From Xanthostigma xanthostigma (lineage: Eukaryota; Arthropoda; Insecta; Raphidioptera; Raphidiidae), in contig OY754469.1 in the NCBI GenBank assembly GCA_963575645.1, forward strand, positions 21,656,001 to 21,720,000: a stretch of DNA of 64,000 nucleotides, given 5' to 3'. How positions within the stretch are numbered: the first letter of the stretch is position 1; each line of letters opens with the position of its first letter. The notes beneath the pieces were generated by a model. That model was not told the origin of the DNA and made no database searches. It saw nothing but the letters and a program-made list of their open reading frames with translations. Shown here piece by piece: positions 45,131-57,128 of this stretch. The translations under genes and the position numbers were made by a program.

Positions 45131-46212
45131 TGTAAAAAATCCAGCCAAATGAGCGACGGGACCATTCCAACTTCAAAAATATTAACATTTGACATATATA
45201 GAAAATAAAACTTCTGTTAAGGCGTGCGGTGACGCGGGTAACGGCTAGTACTAAATATTATGATATTTGCTATTAGTTTGCATGGCTATCTTGTATATAT
45301 TATGTTATCACGTCATTAGAAAATTAATTCAAGCATGCTTAGCTAATTTCTTTCTGAAAGATCTATACAGAACAAAAGACAGCTATTTTTTAATTTCAAA
45401 GTATTTCCGAAAAAGTTTAGGAAAAAAAATTTTACAAAACTTTTTTGTAAAAATAAATAGAACAACCCTTTACGAAAACTATACCATTATTATATAAAAA
45501 AAAACAACGTTATAGCATATATCTCCTCTGCGCACAGAGTCGGTTTTCCAGAAAATTTTAAACAGAAAATTTCCCAAGCCACTAAATTAAAATGGTTCAT
45601 ACTGTAAAATTAAGGGTGATGCCCTTTTGAGTCTTCGCCTTCTAACAAAAAACAATAATTATTCCTGAAAGAGTGCGGAATGAATTTGTTTGTCCCAATC
45701 TAGCGCTGTTTACATACTGTTTACATTGCCTTTATAACGCAGCAGCCAGTACAGTGGTACCGTCTACTGGCCTCTGCCACTGTCTAATTACTTTGTTTAT
45801 GAAATAACAAAAGAAATGAATGTTTCATTTTCTGAGTGCTCTTTTATAATGAAATAGGATTAATTGATTTGTTATGAGTTTCAAATAAAAGATATGACAA
45901 ATCTGAAGTAAAACAGAATCAAACTTAATTTTATTCATGTGGATTACAAAGTTAGCTTTTGTTTAAGAAATTAACTAATAAAAGAAACTATAGGAAGTTC
46001 AAATATGTCCTACTTTTAAAACATTACTACTTAAAAAATTGTCTTTTGACATTGAAAATTTTCCGGAAAATTGTCCTCCCCACATCGCTATCTGCACATG
46101 CGCCGATTTTCTCCAAAAACAATAGGGCTTTTCATATTTGCATATGAATCATCCTCCCAAAAGTTAGTGCAATCCGCTCATCCGTTTGACCTGTATCGTG
46201 TTCACGCCAAAC
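45131..46212 (-). mobile_element. Family E element, split by a repeat C copy
   Basis: Inverted relative to copy 1. The left part at 45131-45540 includes GCGACGGGACCATTCCAACT and GACGCGGGTAACGGCTAGTA. The distal part at 46078-46212 includes ATCCGCTCATCCGTTTGACC. Between them, 45540-46070 carries repeat C (compare 12225-12600) and other DNA. Confidence 0.65.
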
Positions 46213-46625
46213 AGATAAATTAGCGAATATGAGGTACAGTATTATCCGAAAATCAAAATTTTTAACATTTTTTATGTTTCAAGGGTAGTAAGTATACTAT
46301 TTTTGGAAATAAATATGTATGTGCGTGTACCTATGTACGTAGGTACGTACGTGGTTATTTCTTTCTAACGCAAAATCTCGAGAATACTAAATTATATCGA
46401 TTAGGTACGTTAGCATGTCAAACGTATTAACGTCAACATGGTCTATAGGAACTTTATCAAAATCGGTCCAGAAGTTTGTTTTCGTTTAAATATGAAGACT
46501 GCAAAGTTTATTTAAGGATTTAAAAAAATATCAATGGGGTTTAATTTGGTAAATATTTTATATTGATCATAGTATAGGAAGTTGGTCGAGTGGACCTCAA
46601 TGGTCGCATTTGAAAATTCCTATTA

Positions 46626-46992
46626 AGGCCCCCATACACCTCGTTCTTTTTTGGCAGTTTTAACCGCACGGGTAAAACGGTCGGTGTGTGACCAAAAACC
46701 GTCCTTCTTACCGGCGTTCAAAAATATCTGCTGCTTCTTGATTTAAACCGTCCGTTTTAAACGTGTCGTTCAAGTCGGCCCGTGTGTGTGACGACGCAGT
46801 TAAAAAGGACGGGTTTTGTTCGACTCTGTAACGTTGTAGGATCCATCAAAGCAGATCAGATGATGCCACGACTTCAGAAAAACTGAACGAAACAACGCCT
46901 AGTCTATGGATTTGGTCGTTGTTCGTGTTTACCCGTACAGTTTTGCCCGTGCGGTTAAAACTGCCAAAAAAGAACGAGGTGTATGGGGGCCT
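46626..46992. mobile_element. PIF/Harbinger MITE
   Basis: TIRs of about 45 bp, starting AGGCCCCCATACACCTCGTT and nearly perfect on the other side, are flanked by TTA (46623-46625 and 46993-46995), the target site of PIF/Harbinger. The 367-bp interior is GC-richer than the flanks and has no transposase. Confidence 0.92.
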
Positions 46993-47139
46993 TTACACGA
47001 CCCAACTCACTTTAAATTTTAGAATTAGATATTCAAATAATATTAATGATAATATGGTTGTTATTAGTAATGATTGATAAGAACTATTGATTTAACGAAC
47101 GAACGCGAGCGATCTTTTTGTCAGATTTCATTTTTGCAG

Positions 47140-47424
47140 TCTGGATGTGGCATTAAAAACGTATACAAGAAGAAATACCGATTGTCAGACGGTGCGAGGT
47201 TCACTATAAATCATGACAGTGTAGAGATCGGTAAAACAGTCAAACGATATTGCCGACGGTGGTTTGAGTGCCCTCCCGCTGCTATTACAAGCGTCTTGCC
47301 GCGCGGACGTACGCTGGGGCACATCTTAAATAACCCAACGATACATAAGTACTGCAGCATCATTGTATCTCATTATATTGCTCTTGCAATTCAGTACCGG
47401 GTTCTTGGGGCACATCGATATTAA
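47140..47424 (+). CDS. Candidate terminal exon of an unidentified gene
   Basis: After an acceptor-like CATTTTTGCAG, a frame of 94 codons runs to TAA at 47422-47424: SGCGIKNVYKKKYRLSDGAR, then HDSVEIGKTVKRYCRRWFEC, PPAAITSVLPRGRTLGHILN and IALAIQYRVLGAHRY. AATAAA lies about 50 bp past the stop. Base composition is more balanced than in the flanks. If unspliced, the frame extends up to an ATG at 47086 or earlier. The protein is basic and Cys-containing, and no family is recognised. It could also be a piece of a transposable element. Confidence 0.35.
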   Translation, partial: SGCGIKNVYKKKYRLSDGARFTINHDSVEIGKTVKRYCRRWFECPPAAITSVLPRGRTLGHILNNPTIHKYCSIIVSHYIALAIQYRVLGAHRY

Positions 47425-49654
47425 ATCAACTTTTTTTAAATTTTGTATGTTAATTCAAATCAACACAGATAAATAAAAAAGAAATGTATGTCTGTGATTT
47501 TTCAATTTTCAGCTTTTAATAGTTAGTTATCTATATTTGTTTTTATGACGCAGTGTGGCATTATGGTTAAACGAGTTTCAGCGAGTTTTTACAATCACTA
47601 CGATTATAAAATGATCGCGCTCGAGATATATATTATATAATATATATGGACTGTATTTTTTGCATATGCCTCCTACAAACTGGATGATTGCCACCTAATT
47701 TCCAAGATCTGTTTGAACAGTTCAATTTTGAGCAAGTCACTTCTAATTGTAGGCTGCGTCCAATTCTCATGCGGTTGACTATGATTTATTGTGGAAATGG
47801 TAGCTCGACTACGTTTATTTTACTTCACACGCAACTTTACAGCACTAGTGTTAAATGGGTCATTTTACGACCGCCAACCAGGCATGAAAAGCAGCTATTT
47901 TATATAATATATAAATAGCTACGTTACATGCATGCATATCGGCACGTTACGTGACTCATTACGAACAAAACAAAACTGATCGCGCTATAACTTATTCCTT
48001 AACAAATCGCTGTTTGTGTATCCGTCAGTTGTTTCTTTATAACTATTAGAAGTTGACGTTCGCTTAAATGTGAACTGTCAAAATCTATGAAAATGAAATG
48101 AAAAGTAGCTATTTTATATTTTTTTATACTGCAGTGTACGTCAAAAAATACCATATACTTATACCTCGTATTACGGCTCTATATAGTAACTGTTAAAACA
48201 TCTAGCAGTAGCATAACCGATTGCGACGCAGGATTTACAATCTACTATTGCCTTTGCATTCTCGTTTTCAGGACCGTCTTTGGAACATGCGAGGCCCTGA
48301 ACCGAAAAACTTTGGAGGCCGCCTTAAGGAATTCGTAATGGATCAATAAAAGATCAATGTTCATGAATCTTTTAACAGGTTCTTCTTATCATACATTTTC
48401 ATTTTTATTAACGAATCTTTTCTTCCGTGTATTTATTGGTTGTTTATAGGTACTATTTGTTAAAATTATTTATTTTTCCATTCAATTTAGTATATTTTTG
48501 AGGTCTTGAATGCTAGGAGGCTCCTAATGTCGGAGCCCTGGGGCCGGGCCCGGTCGGCTCACACCTAAAGACGGTCCTGCGCATTTGTCTATTAAACCAA
48601 ATCTTATGATTATTTTTTTGTTCGTCTGTCTGTACGAACGGATGTAACTCAAAAACCACTGAAGCTGTTGACATTTTACACATGTTATAGACAGTAATCT
48701 TGAACCACCTTAATCTTTGTTTCATCGTGATAATATGTCTCAAAAAGTTCCGAAGATATGATTATTATGATCAAAGGATGTAGATTGTAGGGTATTGAAT
48801 CCCGAGAAGCTATTGGTTTGAACTCGGAAGATATATTTTGATATCGGCCATTTCAAAATTGGACTCATGTTAACGCTCAGAGGACACGGATAACGCCGGA
48901 CTTGAAAGCTAGTTTCAAAGTAAAATGCTGGTCCTAGCCTGAAATGATTTTTTTGAAACGTATTTTATCAATTCGTGTCGGCACCAAACTATCTAAAAGC
49001 TTATACGCGGGGCGAAAATTACAAAGATTTTTTTCAAAAGAGGTTTATAATTTCTTATATTGGTAGAAGAATACACAGTCTTTTTGAAAAATTATTTGAG
49101 AGGAAGAAAATTTTATCGATACCAAAACTTTATTCTTGTAAATTTGAAAAAAATTATTACATATCGACAAAGTATGAACATTTTAATTAATATCTATAAT
49201 GTATAATGTACCTTTTTTGGTTGTGAGTCACAAATTGGGTAAATAATGTTAAAACGACACGCGTTCCGCAAACGTATTTAACATGATATATTTTATTTGT
49301 TGTCTCGAAGATCCGCTTATGATCGCGATCGTTCCATCTACCAATATGTATCAGCTATAACATAGGTGTACTTGTTTTTATGATCTTCACTTTTAATGCA
49401 TTTATATTTATTTTAATGGGAATACAGACTTTTCTCTACAAAAAACTTGGATTATGTTTATAATTTACGACAAAAATTTGCGGTTATATGGCGGCCATAT
49501 TTTATTTTTGTATAAAAAATCTAAATGAAACCATAAATATTACAGTTGATTTAATGGTCCTATTTTTTAGTTCTATAAATTGATTAAATTAATATTTCAG
49601 CAATTTTCGCACATTACCTGCCTGTAATAATTATCAATATTAATAGTAATAATA
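47425..49654. other. Intergenic, no supported gene
   Basis: Frames at 47688-47918, 48513-48743 and 48975-49190 show no domain. GAAAAG(C/T)AGCTATTTTATAT occurs twice (47886, 48101), a local repeat. A GC patch at 48535-48580 is too short to interpret. Confidence 0.4.
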
Positions 49655-50003
49655 AATAAAATTATCGACCAATTTTTCACAATATATTATATTAACAAAA
49701 AATATAAAATTAATACATAACGTTTCAATCCAGATTAAAAAAAAAAAATTGTTTGTTATTATTTTTTCATTATTTTGATATTCATAAATAATTTTGAAAG
49801 ATTCTATAAAAAGCGAATTAGATTTTAAATATTAATTATTTTTATATTTTTTAGATCAATTCTGAAGAAGGTCTAAATCCGGATTGAAACGTTAATGTAT
49901 TAATTTTATATTTTTTGTTAATATATTGTCTGAAAAATTGGTCGATAATTTTATTTATTGAAGAGTTCTAATCAGACGTTAATCAAAGATTTTAATAGTA
50001 ATA
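49655..50003. repeat. Foldback family H, fuller copy
   Basis: Arms AAATAAAATTATCGACCAAT, AAATTAATACATAACGTTTC and AATCCAGATT are inverted on the right as AATCCGGATTGAAACGTTAA, GAAAAATTGGTCGATAATTT and so on, followed by the tail GAAGAGTTCTAATCAGACGT. The interior is AT-rich and non-coding. Confidence 0.75.
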
Positions 50004-50056
50004 GGTAATACCTATATAAAAAAATAGTTGACAAAGCCAAAAGCACATATCCTATC

Positions 50057-50962
50057 CTGTTAAAAATTTCAACCAATTGGGCGACGGAACCATTCCAACT
50101 TCAAAAATATCGACATATGACATTATAATAAAGAAAATAAAATTTCTGTTAACGCGCCCGGTGACGCAGGTAAAGGCTAGTATAAATTATTATGATATTT
50201 GCTATTTGTTTGCACGGTTACCTATACATAATATGTTTCACGCATAGAGATATAAGTAACTAGAGTACGCTAGTTCGTATGCTTGTCATAAAATGTCCTC
50301 AGTTGTGAGAGAGAACGCTGCAAAAAAACCCAGAAAACCAGATATTTGTTTACTCAAATCAGCATTGTTTTGTATCGTTAGTTACCATAGAGATAATTAG
50401 GAACTGTTCTCTGTCTGAATTGCAGACACTTTCACGTACTCTAGTCTAATATTTCTGTGGTTTCACGTCATGTAAAAATGTCTGAAAGCATGCAATAATT
50501 TCTTTCTGACAGATATACAGAACACAAGAACAGCTGATTTTTTTTTATTTTCAAAATATTTCCGAAATTAAAAACTGGAAAAATATTTTCTGCAAGTTTC
50601 TTATAAAAGTAAATATAACAATAAACTGTTATAAAAATTACACCATAATTACCTATATATCTATATAGGTATAAAAAGCAACATTATAGCATACATCTCT
50701 TCTACGCATGGGTCAATTTATTTCCCTAAAACAATGGGACTCTTCATATTAGCATTCCGAACATCATCCCAAAATTTTATTTCAATCCGTTCATCCGTTT
50801 GACCTATATCGTGTAAGCACACAAACAGACGCACATGATTTTTTCCAAAAATGTGGTTTCTGGATTCAAGAAGGCCTCAAAACAAAAAATTATTGTAAAA
50901 TTTTGAAAAGTGAATTTTGACCTAAATTGGTATTCAGACACTTGTGATGTTGGAATGGTATA
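50057..50962 (-). mobile_element. Family E element, inverted, with a nested MITE
   Basis: The left end is GGGCGACGGAACCATTCCAA and the right end is TTGGAATGGTA. A separate MITE at 50243-50459 interrupts it within the TTTCACGTCATG block. Confidence 0.75.
50243..50459. mobile_element. MITE with exact 8-bp duplication (hAT- or P-like)
   Basis: TIRs CATAGAGATATAAGTAACTA then GAGTACG, and the inverted CGTACTC then TAGTCTAATATTTCTGTG, are imperfect but clear. GTTTCACG at 50235-50242 is repeated exactly at 50460-50467. Both hAT and P elements make 8-bp duplications and have CA...TG ends. Confidence 0.85.
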
Positions 50963-52037
50963 ATAAATAGAGACGACTAATAAAAAAAAAAAACAATGAC
51001 ATATAAGCGCCTTTCGGTATTTATTTCTAATACTTTAACAGCTATGGACCTTTAAGGTTTGTTTTTGTGTTTCAGTGATTCCCAGAGTTACGACACAGAA
51101 TAATAAAATTTTCTAAATAACCTTACATTTTGTAGGTATAAGCATAGATAAACGTATTATACTTAGGAAGATAAGTATCCTAGTTAACCAAAATGAGACC
51201 ACTTATGATGCTCGCCGCTAGGTGGCCACCTATTGACGAGCATCATAAGCTAAATTTTTTTAATCTGCGAGTGTAGAATATGTAGAGTTTCCATAGTGAA
51301 TTGTGCTGATAATGGTTCGGCCGTCTGGTGACTAGCATCATAACTACATATGTTTTCCGTAGTGAATTGTGCTGGCAATTTGGTCCTCTAGTGACCAGCA
51401 TCATAATTACATTTGTTCTTCAAAGATCCTCTTCCGTCATTCAACTGTATTGTACAATATCCCGCGGTGACATTAAGTAAATGAATAACTTTAATTAAAA
51501 TTTTATTTTTAAACAAAATTCTGATGTTGAGTCAAAAAAATCCGAACAAAAATATAAATTCAAGAAATAAGATTATGTATTTCATTTTGAATTATTTTTA
51601 TTATCTTAATTAATTAGATGCTTATACCGACACTGTACTTCTCCCATAATAAAATAATTGACATGATCTTCGATGCTACAAAATAATAATGTCATTCACA
51701 ATTGTAGAGTAGAATACATAACCAAAGTGGACGAAAAATGCACCCTGTATTACATGTTATAAATTTGTTAAAATCCTTAGGTGAAAAAATATATGATTAA
51801 TTATTTAACGGCCTGACAGTTGAATTTTTTTTTAAAGATTTTTCAGAGATGATATTTTTTTGGTATCTATAGTCCAGAAATATAATAAAGAGAATGTTCG
51901 ACTATTTTTTTTTAAATTCGTATTCATGGTTTTAAAATATAAACAGCCTTATGTATGATTTGAAAAAAATCTGTCGGTACGTTCATAAATTGTGTCAAAA
52001 AATTATTTCTTATTTCATTTCCGAGAATTTTTCAATA

Positions 52038-52163
52038 ATGGCTTGTGTTAGTAATTCGTGCAGTTACGTTAACTGTAAAAATTGTAGACGAAATTCACCG
52101 GGATTAAGTTTTTACAGATTACCTTTAATATGTCTTAAAGTTGAAAAGATCTTTGACGAATAA
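52038..52163 (+). CDS. THAP-domain exon of the P-like transposon
   Basis: ATG at 52038 (the frame is also open upstream) reads MACVSNSCSYVNCKNCRRNS, then PGLSFYRLPLICLKVEKIFD. The CSYVNCKN...LSFYRLP pattern is the beginning of a THAP zinc finger. The later ligands and the Trp are absent. The frame closes at 52163 after 41 codons, so the domain is cut short or continues by splicing to an exon I cannot see. In P elements this domain binds the transposon's own internal sites. The frame is degenerate and not expected to be functional. Confidence 0.65.
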   Translation: MACVSNSCSYVNCKNCRRNSPGLSFYRLPLICLKVEKIFDE

Positions 52164-52543
52164 TGAATTTTTTTAAATTATTAAAATGAATTCGTATCCA
52201 TGATTTTGATTAAACTGTGAAACAGACTAAAAAAAACGTTACCACGACTATTCAAAATCAAATTTGAAAATTCAAAAATTTTGAATTATATTTGGTTTTT
52301 TACATTTATTTAGAAATTTAAGTGCCGTTGTTTACGTGGCGTTTCTATGGTTTGAAACAAACTGGGAACTGTCGTCACGGAAAACTGTAAATTATCATTT
52401 ATCACGTCATAACGTCAAAAAAAAAATAAAATTGATGATTTTTAACAATTTATAAACCATTGAGCGAGTAATTGGGATCAATTTTTCTGACAATTTTATT
52501 ATATAAATAATAATAAATTATAATTGTAATAAATAATAATAAT

Positions 52544-52725
52544 AATAAATTATAATAAATTATCGACCAATTTTTCAGACAATTACCTATATTGACAAAA
52601 ATATATAATTATAATTCAATAAATTTATTGAATTATAATTATATATTTTTGTCAATATAATTGTCTGAAAAATTGGTCGATAATTTATTTATTGAAGAGT
52701 ACTAATCAGACGTTAATCAAAGATT
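52544..52725. repeat. Foldback family H, compact palindromic copy inside the P-like element
   Basis: AATTATCGACCAATTTTTCA and the following GACAATTA with ATATTGACAAAAATATATAA are mirrored by TTATATATTTTTGTCAATAT and CTGAAAAATTGGTCGATAAT. The GAAGAGTACTAATCAGACGT tail follows. The arms are nearly perfect with hardly any loop. Confidence 0.75.
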
Positions 52726-53307
52726 CAAATATCAAAATGTTTATTACTAGCCATTATACACGTCACTGCACACGTTAGTAGAAATTTTATTTTATTTCTA
52801 TTGACAAAATATGTCAGTACCTATTTGGAATTCGTATTCATGATTTTGATTAAAATGTGAAACAGACTAAAAAAACGTTACCAGTCGACTATTCAAAATA
52901 AAATTTGAAAATTCAAAAAATTTGAATTAGGTACATTTGGTTTTTTTATTTATTTTAGAAATTTATTTGTGCCGTTGTTTACGCGGCGTTTCTATGATTT
53001 GAAACAAACGGAACTGTCGTCACGGAAAACTAAAATTATCACATAACTACGTCAAAAATAAAAAAAAACATTGATGGTTTTTAACAATTTATAAACCATT
53101 GAGCGCGTAATTAGGATCAGTATAGAGGTAGCTTTAAGATTATCTGAACTTTTAGTTTAACCATAATGTAGGTGGAAGCACAAAACAACATTCAGTTTGT
53201 GGGCCAGGGGTATGAAACGTAAGAGGTTTACTATATAAAAGTGGTCTCATTTTGGTTAACTAGGTTACGAATCTTCCTAAGTATAATACGTTTATCTATG
53301 GTATAAG

Positions 53308-55252
53308 CAGATAAACACTGTGGTATTATGGTGACTTTAATGCACGGGTAGAACGGAAACCTTTCTGCTAATAATGCAATATTGTATCACATAAATCATG
53401 TTTCAATATATAAATGTATAATATGGTAAATAATATAAGTTTCCGATAAATAATAAACTTATTGAGTTGAAACATTGATCTTAAAGAGTTTAGCATATAA
53501 ATATTATATTATTCTTTTCACTTTAACCTGGTGACCCGTTTCTCTCAAAGTAAAAAATTATTGATGTTATACTGTTTAATGCGCCAAAGAACTCTTCATT
53601 TACTATCAATAAATTGTGAATAAATTTCCGGATTTGTAAACTGCCTATTATTGGTATTGACATATTATTATGCTGCATCGGACATTCTTATAGAATAATA
53701 ACCGTATTTGCAGTGCGTTGTCATATATTTTTTAATAATAGTCGTTACCCGCGGCTCCGCTCGCGATTGAGACGAAACACGGCTCCACCGTATTACAGTT
53801 TCAATCTTTTTGGGGTTAGAATGGTCCTGTCGCCCAATTAGCTAGATTTTTTCCTATATATGTTCTTAGAAAAATACATTTTTGAAATTCTTTTTCAATG
53901 TTTCGGAATAATTTCCTGAAAGCAGAGATGATTTCTAACGTTTTTCAATTAATTTTAATTAACTGTTTACATATTTCTTTTTGTCATTTTTAAATTGAAA
54001 AAAAGTTTAAGTTTATTGCAATTTTGTTACAAACATTCAAAAAAATCATTACTGAAAAACAATAATGTGTACCTTTTTATCGAATTTGTAAAAATTACAA
54101 TTTTTTCAGTTTTGGAATACTGACAGGAAATAGCACGCTAAATTAAAAATAAGCGCGCACACAGTATCGGTTTTAGGAGAAAGGCTAGATTTTTTCAATC
54201 ACATACTTAATCAACAGCCATCTCTCATGATCTACTCAATTTTTGCAAAAAGCTATTCTATAGGGATTTGACTTTTGACTCCATATGCGGCTCTCTTGAA
54301 GATCTGTCACTGGAAATATTTTTAGTGGGAGGAGCTGCTAAAAAAATCTATGAATACACGCTCAGAGTGGTTGAGACATGTCATCTTTAAAAAATTCACC
54401 AGATATCTCTATAGAAAATTTTCCAATATGAAACAACTTAAAAACATTTCCATGTTAGGTTTATTCATAAATACGTGTAAAGATCAGCTTTAAATGTCGG
54501 TTATAACCGTCTTTTGTCTCGTTATATTTATCTAAGTACAAGTAGCGCCACAGCCAGCACGTGCCTTGAATTATTTTATAATAAACGGCAGAACGCACGC
54601 ATGTCATGACGGCGACTTATATAAGTCGACAAATTTGACACCAGACTCATCGCTGTTTTCCTGTATGGTATAGGTACTTTCTATACCTACATGGATTAGA
54701 GAAATTTTCACAAATTGTGTAAGTGAAGCTTGATAATCAGTGATTTTCACAACAAAATAGTGAATTTTCACTAATAAATTTATACTCTCTAAAACTGAAA
54801 TTTCGTGATTTTTAGCTTTAGGGAGGCCAATTAGCAAGCTCATCAGATCATGGAAAAATTCAGGCCAAAAAGTGAAAATATATTTTTTTAAATATCTATT
54901 AAACTCCTAAAATTCGGATTTTTGTAAAAAGAAAACCGAAGTAGATTTTCTCGAAAATGACGCATTTCCGACCCCCAAGTGATAGGTTAATCATTTCAAA
55001 TTAGTCATAGTTTCTTCTCGCGAGAGGAATACGGGTAATTACCGGTCAGCCTGTATGTTTTTAGGGTTCCGTATCAAAATGATAGTAGAACGAACCCCAA
55101 TTACGATGACACTGCGTAGCCTGTCTGTATGTCACATTTTATTTTTGTAGGAACTAGTACCTACATATTATGCTATCGACGTGCAATTTTGCACTAGGTA
55201 TGTATACACACCTTTAGCCAAGAGTGAAATTTACAAAACTATTTTCAGATAT
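53308..55252. other. Intergenic, no gene; partial family E at 53745-53850
   Basis: 53745-53850 has GTTACCCGCGGCTCCGCTCG then CGATTGAGACGAAACACGGC, a motif also present at 41555-41590, joined to a family E right end (TTAGAATGGTCCTGTCGCCC). The minus frame at 54604-54843 has no recognisable domain. Confidence 0.45.
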
Positions 55253-55256
55253 CTTT

Positions 55257-55535
55257 TACCATTCCAACCCACAAGTGGGGAATGGTACTAGTTTAGGTCA
55301 AAAATCACATTTCAAAAATTTTACAATTTCTTTCCGTTTTGAGGTTTTACATGATGTGGAACATATGTATTATGTAGGTAACCATGGCAACGGATAGTTA
55401 ATATCATATTGAATACTAGCCATTTCCCGCGTCTCCTCACGCGATATCAGAAATTTTATTTTCTTTATTATAATCAAATGTCAACATTTTTGAAGTTGGA
55501 ATGGTCCCGTCGCCTAATTGGCTGGAATTTTTTTT
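55257..55535 (+). mobile_element. Family E element, internally deleted
   Basis: The ends ACCATTCCAACCCACAAGTG and GTTGGAATGGTCCCGTCGCC are intact. About 370 bp of the middle are missing compared with the copy at 33242. Confidence 0.75.
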
Positions 55536-55601
55536 TGTATAATTGTCTCATTAGGTATGTATTGCTTTGCAGATTCTAATAGCTGTAGGAATAAACAAAA
55601 G

Positions 55602-55729
55602 CTAAAATGGAGTTGTTTTTTTTTTCAATTATTTTGAGGCCGCTGTCAATCATTAGTAATTACTCTAGTAATTACTAATGATTGACAGCGGCCTCAAAAT
55701 AATTGAAAAAAAAAACAACTCCATTTTAG
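55602..55729. repeat. Perfect 63-bp inverted repeat with 2-bp spacer
   Basis: The arm 55602-55664 (starting CTAAAATGGAGTTG, including ten T, then GAGGCCGCTGTCAATCATTA) is exactly the reverse complement of 55667-55729. The spacer is CT. No mismatch is seen over 63 positions. Confidence 0.95.
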
Positions 55730-56474
55730 TTTTAAACAATTAAAGACACCAAAAAACTGTAAAATACCCTATTTTAAAACATAAAAGAAACTGTTCTCAG
55801 ACAAGTATAACTGTATAAACACCTGTCTGTCGTATTGCATGTGTGTTGTTTCTAATCAGGCGCGAAAGTGGACACCGCGCTCAGCTGGTATGGCGAGCTG
55901 TCGAACGCCAACTGTTGCCGTCGCATTGTACGGGGTTGAACACACACATGTATCAGAGATAGATAGCAACGATAGACAGATAAGTTTATACACAAATACA
56001 AACACATGAGGAAGGTCGGTCGTCTGCCTCGATTTTTTAACTTACCAAGTGCTCGACGAAATTTGTATCTTTACCGAACGTTCATATTCCCAGTGTTCTC
56101 TTGAATGTTTCTTGGTACTTTTCAGAAAAATACTAATAAACCAGCAAGGGAAAACTGGGAATATGGATAATATGCATCTATAGATATCAGAGTTAGAGAA
56201 GAACATTAGAACGTCCGACATCTAAGGCAAACACAAATGCGGCGTGCAGTCATGTGGATCAAACAATAATTCATCGGCGTTACTCCGTGTAAAAATAATC
56301 TTTTGAGCACACTTTAAGTTCGTTACGGCGAGATCAACGCATGCCCAGGAAAAAGTCAAAAAGAGTGATCGGGCGTTCATTCATATGTGACTAAGATAAA
56401 AGATTGATTGTGTGTGCATAAGAGAAGGAAGTTTCTTACGAAGTTCGGTAATGCTTCTAGTTCAATGTTTTCAA
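55730..56474. other. Unassigned stretch with a GC-rich patch
   Basis: 55858-55945 is much more GC-rich than its surroundings and open in more than one frame (for example RESGHRAQLVWRAVERQLLP, preceded by TTGTTTCTAATCAG). I recognise no family and found no good donor. It may be an exon, a promoter or a decayed repeat. Confidence 0.3.
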
Positions 56475-56965
56475 AGCTAGTCACATATAAATTTTAGCAA
56501 AATCGGTTCAGCAAATTTTTAGAAAATTAACAAAATTCAAAGAAATATTACAAAAGTTGTAATTATCGGCGCGAACGTTGCTCTTCGATTTCATTAGACA
56601 ATAAAAAAGACCATTAAAAATTTAAAATAAAAAACTTCAAAAAAATTAGCCTCCTTCAAAAAAGGGTCATCAAAAAGCGTAAAATAACAAAGTTTTGAGG
56701 TCGGCACCAATTTAATATATCTATAAGTACGTACATAGAATGTGATAGCAATTAAATTTTGTGCCGACCTCAAAACTTTGTTATTTTACGCTTTTTGTTG
56801 CCCCTTTTTGAAGGAGGTTCAATTTTTTCGTAAATTTTATATGTGGTCTTTTTAGTGTCCAATGAAACCGAAGAGAAACGTTCACGCCAACTACAATATT
56901 TCTTTGATTTTTATTAATTTTCTAAAAAAACTGCTGAACAGATTTTGCTAAAATTTATATGGAAC
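56475..56965. mobile_element. Long-TIR foldback element, about 490 bp
   Basis: Arms of about 200 bp are imperfect inverted repeats: AAATTTTAGCAAAATCGGTT, TTAGAAAATTAAC, CCTCCTTCAAAAAAGGG and AAAGCGTAAAATAACAAAGT on the left, each mirrored on the right. Near the centre TTTTGAGGTCGGCACCAATT pairs with AATTTTGTGCCGACCTCAAAA-type sequence. It is non-coding. Confidence 0.8.
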
Positions 56966-57128
56966 CAACTTTTAGACACACTCTATCGAATAAAAAAAGA
57001 ATAATCAAAATCGGATCATAGCCGGCGAAAATATCAACGCACAGACACACAAAAAAAATGCAGTTGAATAGAAAATCTCCTCTTTTTTTAAAGTTGGTTA
57101 AAAATGGAGTCAAAATTTTCGATATTTT

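Larger units (their letters stand above)
51143..53299 (+). mobile_element. P-like DNA transposon, internally degraded
   Basis: TIRs start CATAGATAAACGTATTATAC then TTAGGAAGAT, and an inner block TAGTTAACCAAAATGAGACC is inverted at 53242-53265. GGTATAAG flanks the element at 51135-51142 and 53300-53307, an 8-bp duplication as P elements make. A THAP first exon lies at 52038-52163. Downstream there are duplicated segments (52188-52440 and 52838-53110) and a foldback H insertion (52544-52725). No DDE catalytic domain is visible, so this copy is not autonomous. Confidence 0.82.
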
